64,000 nt of DNA, from assembly GCA_025267735.1 (NCBI GenBank), contig CM046299.1:33060887-33124886 (forward strand), in the 5' to 3' direction. The position numbers were made by a program, and so were the translations under genes. The DNA comes from Mactra quadrangularis (lineage: Eukaryota > Mollusca > Bivalvia > Venerida > Mactridae). This document shows, piece by piece, positions 57,094-64,000 of the stretch (its first letter is position 1; every line of letters begins with the position of its first letter). The notes beneath the pieces are model-generated. The model searched no databases. It had not been told where the DNA came from and saw only the letters and a list, made by a program, of their open reading frames with translations.

Positions 57094-59589
57094 AATGAGT
57101 GTGTGTTTCTACCACAAAGATCGGAATAAATATGTCAATCAATGTGTGAAACTATGATTAATTGTGTTTAATTTGATACTTAGTTACAAAATATAATAGA
57201 GCTAGACTTACGCTTATCTTATAAACCTGTGCTGAACAGAAACAGTGTAAACATATATATCAGACTGTGTCACAAAATTAAAGGAGAATTGCGTTTATTT
57301 GACTCCAAATTATTCTACGTTCTTTTTATTATACATTATATTCATATCACTGTAATAGCTTATTGTTTAATTTAGAGTCAGAAATAAAAATTTTTATCGA
57401 TATCTATGAATTGTTGTGTTGTCTATATACACCATGTTTATAAAAGTAATTAAGGATTTTACAGATCGTACATTAGTTCAAACGTAGTTATGTACTTCAA
57501 ATAGTGGACTTGATAACTTTATAATTTGTGTATATGTATATTGTAAACTTTTTTATATGTACATCCTATAAACATTTACCATTCTTTACAAAAAATGTTC
57601 AAGATGACCTAAAGAGAGTTTTTAAACATACTGATTAAAGCAACAAGGTCATGCCAATTTGCTCTTAGGTTTATCGTCATCGAAAAAATGTAAGAATATG
57701 TTTCAAACAATTAATTGAGCAATGATTCACTTAAATTAAATTAGCAAAATTCAAATATAAAGTGATATATTACGCACGCTCGTCTAAAATGTCTATAATA
57801 TATGTGTATAATATATAAAAACATATATCGCTCAACATCATAAACAACGATGTAAATAACTCGGCCTAATGTTTAACGCTTGTCAAATAAATTTGATAAA
57901 TAGCTTTTTGATAAAACAACTTTTAAAAGTAAAGCTACTCACTCAGAGATTTCAACTTAAATACCAACTTTTCTAAAACTCTCAAAATTGTATAGAAACT
58001 TTATGAAAACAGTAAAGCAGTGTTCTGATATTGACCATTTGAGTGCCCTTTGGCATACGGCTGTAAAATATGGCGAATATGTCTAGAAAACTGATCCCGC
58101 TAGTAACGATATAAATTAATTAAGACTTCTTTTTTACGACATTTATCTCATATTTCTTACAATCTATAGGTCTGTTAGTCTTCGAATTTATCTCATATTT
58201 CTTACAATCTATAGGTCTGTTAGTCTTCGAATATTTAGATTTCGTTTTCTTACTACAATTTAAAAGCACAGACAGGTAATTTCAAAGTATCAAAAATAAA
58301 CAACATTTGTGAGCGAGTGGCTTTAAATGTTTTCATATCATAAACGCGTAACTGTAAATTCTTTAAACATGATAGTATTCATAAGTGTAAAACAAAATTT
58401 TAAAGGGATATACTCGCAATGACATGTTTTTAACATTCTAAGCCAGTTTGAGTAGACGAACTATAACATACCTAATAAGGCTTATCGTATCAATTAAAAC
58501 ATTCATAAGACATTTACTTATAATAAAATACAACAAAAAAAAGATATTAATAAAAATGGATAAATGAAATTGAAAAACTTACTTAATTCATCTTTGATTT
58601 TTTCAGCTGTAAAAATCCGTGAAAGACGAATGAAATTATTGTCCCCATTTACTTGAAGAACTGAATATTTCCATAATTTTTATCTATATAATCTGCCATT
58701 GTAACTTTCTCAAGAAAATATAAAAAGAGGAAAGCAACGTCAATCTTGTATGCAAAAAAAAACAACAAATTATAGCTTGAGTTGTTAAAATGAGCTTTTT
58801 ATAGAGACTCCCAAACCACGTAGTCATCATGCTATTTAAGCGTGGACGATATGTAATAGATATTTCATTCAAATTGAAGATCATATTGTATACATGCTGT
58901 ATACATGTATAAAGTAAGGTTAAGTACTATGACATTGTAAATAACTATAGCGTCTCATATTTCATTATCAGCGAATTTAAGTACTTGTATAGTTATCTAA
59001 GCGATGAAAGAATGTGACTATAATTTAAAGCACCTCGTTCACACATTTCAGCGCAAATTTCAACGTTTCTTAAACTCTAAAATTTGTAAAGAAATAGTTC
59101 GGGAGTAGCACAGCAGTGATAATATTAATGTAAATTGACATACAACTGTAAAAGATGATGTATTATGTATATAAACCTACTCCGTTAGTAAAGGTATGAA
59201 TATATTGGTACGATGTTGTTTTTTTACTTTTATCTTATATTCCTCACAAACTATAAGTCAGTTTGCCCTAATATATTAAGAGTTCATTTTAAGCACAATT
59301 ACAGTCACTGACAGATAATTCTAAAACATCAAAAAATAATCAAATCTGCGAACGAGTGGCTTTAATCATTCATTTTCGATGATATGTAAGAGGATTAAAA
59401 AGAACATTGTCATCTCGTATGACTCGCATATGTATGATTCAAGTCATAAGATGTAAAACATTATTAGGGTGTATGCTCTAAAACGTGATTTTGAATATTT
59501 CAAAAGAAATATGTGGGCTCATGTTTTGAACTGATGATGAACATGAACTGAATCATGTCAAGCCCTTACATTGAACTATATCACATAAA

Positions 59590-59763
59590 ATGATTGATCT
59601 AGGAGGATCGACATTCAACGAACTTAAAACTTTAATACAGAGGAAATTCTGCGTGAACTGGAAAAGACAGGTGTTATGTAAGATTCAATATAAAGCTATG
59701 CTGTCTAATATCCTCCTTTGTGAACAAAACAATCTGCTTTTAAAAACAACATGTATACAATGA
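59590..59763 (+). pseudogene. ORF D (right arm), shortened by a stop
   Basis: Same start as the left-arm copy (MIDLGGSTFNEL...), with a TGA at 59761-59763 replacing the Arg codon of the left arm. It shows the arms are evolving apart. Confidence 0.25.
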
Positions 59764-60296
59764 TGTATTGCATTGTATAGTCAGGTCAAATAAGATCGTT
59801 TAACATTTTTATCAACTGTGAGCTATTTACATAACTTGAATGTAAATGGTTACCCGAGAGACGAATTGAAAAGAATATTAATTATTGCTATCTTGATGTT
59901 TACTTTGCAACAGTGCATAAAACTATGGAGTGATATTGTATAGAAAGCAATGATTATACAGTGTAATCCATACAAAGCTTTAATGTCTAAAAGGCTATTT
60001 TAGAATAAAACAATTATAAATACACCGATTAATGAACTTTAAATTGCAATTGAAAATATCAAGTTTAGGGATTCGCTTGTTTCACTACATGGACACAGTC
60101 GGATCAAATGAGGTCGTTATGTCTCACATTTTTTATCTATGGCGAGCTATTTACATACTTTAAATGGGTATGGTTACCCGAGCGACGAATTGAAAAGAAT
60201 GTTAATTATTGTTATCTCAGATTTCATCATATTAAGTCACAGGGTGTATAAATCGTATGATATTTTTTAAAAAACACCGTCACTAGAGAGGGGAAA

Positions 60297-60554
60297 CTAG
60301 AATGATATAAAAAAAATAATGTGTGAGGGTTGAATTGTTGAAAACTCATTTATCAAAATTGTTGAACCCACTTGAATGAGTTCTTTTCCGTAGTCATGAT
60401 GTATGTAGGTGGTACTTTTGACTAACTCACCATGTCCTAGAAAGTATGGATGCTTCTGGAGTACTAGTTCACCTAGATCAAAGTTTACAAAGTGTCGTAC
60501 GTTTATTTCACAATGTATAAAAAAACAGACATAAGTTTGCAGGATATAGTTCAC
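60297..60554 (-). CDS. Candidate ORF C (right arm), unknown
   Basis: Mirror copy of 50830-51108. The core from HCEINVRHFVNFDLGELVLQ to STIQPSHIIFF is the same. Only the ends differ, at two homopolymer indels. Confidence 0.35.
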   Translation of the reverse strand: MNYILQTYVCFFIHCEINVRHFVNFDLGELVLQKHPYFLGHGELVKSTTYIHHDYGKELIQVGSTILINEFSTIQPSHIIFFISF

Positions 60555-60862
60555 AAATCATGCTTCAACAACACATTTTAGCGTGGACACATAGGAGAGA
60601 CTGGAAAATTGTACATTACACTTTCATAACATACTTTCTCATTAAATGTGCTGCTTTAAACAAACGTCACGTGTTGACCACCCACTTTCATATCAACTCA
60701 TAAAACTCGTAGCTCGTGTTCCAACCTTCAACATCGGAAAGAAAGACAACTCCGTGATAGTTAAACATAACATCAGTGAGATTACTCTCCCTTGAATCAA
60801 AAAACTAAAAAAAGTTATTCTATACGCATTGTTATTCTGCGCACCCGCGGTTTGTGACTACT

Positions 60863-61485
60863 TGAATGGTGGCATATACAGACAATGTATTTACTTCATA
60901 TTTACTTTACAAATTTGATTTTGTCTTAATTTTGTTACAAAATTGTTACATCAGTCTCAAAATATTAGTATGGACAATGATATTATGGTCCACGGGTTAG
61001 TATCCAACTTAATTTTGAATAACACTTTTAGTATTTTTTGGTACGATAAATTCAGTGGCTATATTACACTATGCATAACTTCTCTACCATTATGTAGTAT
61101 TCACAAGGTATACTTAATGATTCCTTTCGTCTGTCCACGTGTTTGAATTCAAATTTTAACCCATCTATGTTGTGCCAGGCTGAGTATGAAACTGGGTTGC
61201 AATAACATAGACTCAATCTTGTCCTGCCGTCACCTTATCTCGTTGATGTCATATTTTTGTGTTTCAGTTCAAACTCGTATTGCACTATTGTGTACATATT
61301 TTATTATCTGAGACAAACTCGTATTGCACTATTGTGTACATATTTTATTATCTGAGATTTGGTGTGATAATATACTGATAATATCTGCGAATGTCTATGT
61401 AAAAATAAAATGAAATTTAAGAGTTAAAGTTTAAATTTTGCGGTTCTCTTGAACTCAGTATGAACGAATATACAAGTGTAAAAGT
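60863..61485. other. Unique right flank inside the composite element
   Basis: No gene recognised. At about 61268-61358 a ~45 bp unit (CAAACTCGTATTGCACTATT...) is tandemly duplicated. Confidence 0.4.
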
Positions 61486-61625
61486 GGTTTGTGAACAAAA
61501 CAATCTGCTTTTAAAAACAACATGTATACAATGATGTATTGCATTGTATAGTCAGGTCAAATAAGATCGTTTAACATTTTTATCAACTGTGAGCTATTTA
61601 CATAACTTGAATGTAAATGGTAAAT
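61486..61625 (+). repeat. Direct duplicate of part of the right arm
   Basis: TGTGAACAAAACAATCTGCT through TAACTTGAATGTAAATGGT repeats 59718-59853 in the same orientation, apparently without change. It carries the right-arm version of ORF D (with TGA). Confidence 0.85.
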
Positions 61626-61824
61626 GGTTGCACCGCATGCACATACCTTGTATTAGTTAAACATTAAAATGACGCCTTTAATGCAAGTTTTTATTGGTCA
61701 AATGCCTAATTTGTATAAAAATATGACTTACAAACAGTCTTGTAAATTAAAATCATCATGTGACGTTAGGAAAGAAAGTTATGGACAAAGTACACGATTT
61801 ACTGGGACACCCCTCGTATATATA

Positions 61825-62850
61825 ACGCGTTATTATGAGTTAACAAAATGATGACCTAGTTTCTCTATGATCAATATGTGCGACGGGAAAACTAATTTTC
61901 GCTGTATACGAAAGTAAACATCTAGCGTGCTCAGAGTAAATCTCCACCCTCCAAAAATATTTAATCGAGTAAATGCTGGTCGCGTACATGTATCGTTTCG
62001 TAACTCAAATTCAGTTTATATGTGCCATCCTAGCATTGTTTTTATTACATATATTCTAAACAGTCAGTAATCTCAGCTCCTGTTGAGTCTATTTATTTCA
62101 TTTTTTTGCAGCATTTAAAAATTATTTCAGCGTGTTGTTTGGCGACTAATTTACACCTATTTGCAGTTTTAAACGGAAATTGATAAACCAATTTTAGATG
62201 TGTGTCAGCATTTTTTAAACTTATGGTATTTCAAAACAATAACATAATTATAGTTACTTGTTGCATGCGCGTAAAAAATATCAAATTAATTTAATGGCAC
62301 AAATGGCCAGTTTTGAAAATTGATATTTGCGATTGCAATGGTCGGGTTTTTTCGAAACCCCTGAAAAATAAGACGGCGTCTGTTTATACAGACCACTGTG
62401 TTAATACAGAGGTAAAGGGTTTTTCAAGTAAATTTCAAATTAATTCAACGTTTGTTGTTAATTCTTGCGGAAAAATCATGTGAATTTAGTAATTTGTGCA
62501 ATCACTTTTGCGTCGGCGTTGGCGTTGACAATGGTTTGGAGGTAAAAGTTTTTAAGCTCCAATATAAATGACGTAAATTTATATGTCGGTACTTTATCTA
62601 GACGGCTCCTCAGGGACGTAACTGTGAATAAAATTGTTTTTTGAGTCATATTCTAACATTTAAGATTAAAATTTGTTCAAATGGGATAGAAGTTATAAAT
62701 ATATGTGATGCTTATTTCCCAGTTCTTTATCTTTCAGATTTTGAAGGGACATAACTCTGGATGAATTACTTTCGAAATTATGTCCCTTTATTCCTATATG
62801 ATGATATACACAACAATAACACGTTCGATCATATTATATTTATTTATCTA
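61825..62850. other. Intergenic sequence between the composite element and the Penelope-like element
   Basis: No gene recognised. A small hairpin at 62752-62787 has the arms AGGGACATAA/TTATGTCCCT. Confidence 0.35.
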
Positions 62851-62885
62851 TCCGACGTTTCGGCTCTGTGCCTTTTTCAAGGTAA
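62851..62885 (-). ncRNA. Possible hammerhead-ribozyme relic of a Penelope-like element
   Basis: On the minus strand ACCTTGAAAAAGGC...GAGCCGAAACGTCGGATAG has the GAAAC-GUC part and the stem II side of a hammerhead. The first core strand is CTTGAAA instead of CUGAUGA. Hammerhead motifs are known in Penelope-like elements. This copy would be inactive. Confidence 0.3.
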
Positions 62886-63158
62886 ATAAATAGTAAACAA
62901 ATTAACGGACGTGACCTTGTAATTATACAGCCAACGTCACGCCCATGTTAGCGGAAAAACGAGCAATTACGAACAATATCAATACATATACATGCCAAAC
63001 AAATCATCAAAAACATAGAAACGACACATAGATATCGGATTATTAAATACGAATATTCCCTATAGGGTTTAATTATAAAAAATGATAATAGGAAAAAACG
63101 AATATCTACGTGCCGTAAATCTATAATTTATAGTGTGAATTCATATCTTATAAATGCA

Positions 63159-64000
63159 TTATTTAATTGAGTACAACAACTTAGTATTCATTCCTTCTGG
63201 AAAATGAGTTTTTAGTTTGTGAATCCAAAAGGTTTCTTTACGCAAGCGATCTAAAGTACTGTGAACTACATCGATAGACATGAATGAAGTCTTTAAAATT
63301 ATGATCGTTCATATTAAAATGATTGGCGACATTAGTGGAGAATGCAGGATCTACAAAATTACATATATCAAATTTATGGCTATTCATACGGTTTGACATA
63401 GATTGTTTAGTTTGACCAACATATTGCATGTTACATTTTTTTACATGTTATCAAATATATACAATTCTTGGTCTGACAGAGTGTTAGTTGACGTAAGTCA
63501 AATGTCTCTCCCGTATTTGAACTGTAAAATGACGTACCACTATTAATACGAACACAATGAGAACAACGTTTTCTACAACAACCACGAGAATGAGATGTAT
63601 AGTCACTGTCAGTATCAAACCTAGATCTAACCAAAAAGTCTTGTAAGTTTCTCGGACGTTTAAAGGCAATTATGGGCGTGTAGTTATTGTGAATATATTT
63701 AACACCTTCGTTTTTTGAAAGATTTAGTAGGTCCCAGTATTTATGAATAGTGTTTCCAATATTAGGTAAGGACAGGTTATATATCACAATATATGGAAGG
63801 ACGTTTTTCTTTTCTTTCTTTCGTGACTGTAAGGCATCTTCTTGAGACATCTGTGACACTTGAAGAAATGCTGAATCTATAACCGACTCGGGGAAATTTC
63901 TATTGATGAAGAATTCTCGTAGGTCGCTCAATGAAGTAGAGAACATGTCGTTGTCGGATACAATTCTCCTATAACGCTTGGCCTGACTGTAGGGTATTCC
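63159..64000 (-). pseudogene. Penelope-like element, C-terminal part with GIY-YIG nuclease (5' end outside the window)
   Basis: On the minus strand the frame enters from the window edge as GIPYSQAKRYRRIVSDND, typical of the region just after the Penelope-type polymerase core. It continues through RGCCRKRCSHCVRI to LITCKK. An extra A in an A-run (near 63440) shifts the frame, after which comes MQYVGQTKQSMSNRMNSHK, the GIY-YIG nuclease core. A second shift near 63290 leads to STLDRLRKETFWIHKLKT and a stop at 63159. Two frameshifts make it a pseudogene, or reflect homopolymer sequencing errors. Confidence 0.85.

Larger units (their letters stand above)
56053..60862. repeat. Right arm of the 10.3 kb palindrome
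   Basis: It begins ACTAGGGTGTTAAAGAGTCA and ends ACCCGCGGTTTGTGACTACT, mirroring 50530-55340. It carries the second copy of every ORF of the left arm. Confidence 0.95.
50260..61824. mobile_element. ~11.6 kb composite element bounded by 32 bp inverted repeats
   Basis: A 32 bp sequence (core ACGAGGGGTGTCCCAGTAAA, with TATATATA outside) lies at 50260-50291 and exactly inverted at 61793-61824. Inside are ~240 bp of unique sequence on the left, a 10.3 kb palindrome (50530-60862), and ~930 bp on the right. ACGAGGGGTGTCCC-type ends next to TA resemble mariner termini, but there is no mariner transposase. The coding content is zinc-finger and basic ORFs duplicated in the arms. Whether the 32 bp repeats are the true ends, or a pair of small mariner-type pieces that happen to flank the palindrome, is open. 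Confidence 0.6.

Noticed and set aside
50530..60862. Palindrome as a simple read-chimera artefact
   Set aside because: The arms differ by scattered substitutions and indels, and a 712 bp asymmetric spacer separates them. A hairpin-read artefact would give near-identical arms. A chimera of two haplotypes is still possible, so I list long-read confirmation as a check.

Overview
The window looks like nuclear DNA of an animal, most likely a marine bivalve or another mollusc. It is AT-rich, its genes are split by GT-AG introns, and it is dominated by tRNA-headed SINEs, foldback and TIR elements, a jockey/CR1-type LINE, a Penelope-like element and satellite DNA. There is no bacterial-style gene organisation. 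The species call is inference from repeat style, not from a diagnostic gene.

Layout. 1-3.6 kb: a 1.1 kb TIR element full of CTTAAG motifs, a CGTACG-rich block, a (CTGT)n(CCGT)n microsatellite and three degenerate ~150 bp repeats. 3.67-14.08 kb (+): the 3' half of one spliced host gene, whose six exons join in frame. It encodes an N-glycosylated extracellular region, one membrane helix and a short lysine-rich tail. Its introns hold a 961 bp palindromic element, two nearly identical 267 bp TA-flanked MITEs, an AT microsatellite and SINEs. 14-22 kb: mostly non-coding, with snap-back hairpins and foldback repeats that recur inverted at 37, 40 and 48 kb. 22-28.1 kb: an ~87 bp satellite split by a 3,045 bp TIR element with a 9 bp target duplication. 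28.1-36.6 kb: a LINE (2A-like motif, endonuclease, reverse transcriptase, C-terminal Cys/His region) with several frame breaks, cut by a 4,299 bp element flanked by TTAA. 37.3-39.1 kb: a hAT-like element with an 8 bp duplication and a SINE with a 12 bp duplication. 39-50 kb: repeats, a LINE relic, a SINE and a 3.3 kb foldback with octamer-bearing arms.

50.3-61.8 kb is the most unusual part: an ~11.6 kb unit bounded by 32 bp inverted repeats. Almost all of it is a palindrome with ~4.8 kb arms around a ~0.7 kb spacer. Each arm carries a compact pair of ORFs (a basic 115-residue protein and a C2H2 zinc-finger protein with a long conserved C-terminal region). The spacer holds a 21 bp minisatellite and a further two-finger ORF. 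It resembles a large mobile or virus-like element rather than a host locus, but no polymerase, integrase or capsid gene is visible. The window ends inside a degraded Penelope-like element on the minus strand (thumb region, GIY-YIG nuclease), with a possible hammerhead-ribozyme relic beyond its 3' end.

Host coding content is small: one convincing gene plus a few doubtful exons. The rest is a record of nested insertions (satellite, TIR element and LINE; LINE, TTAA element and SINE), from which relative ages can be read.
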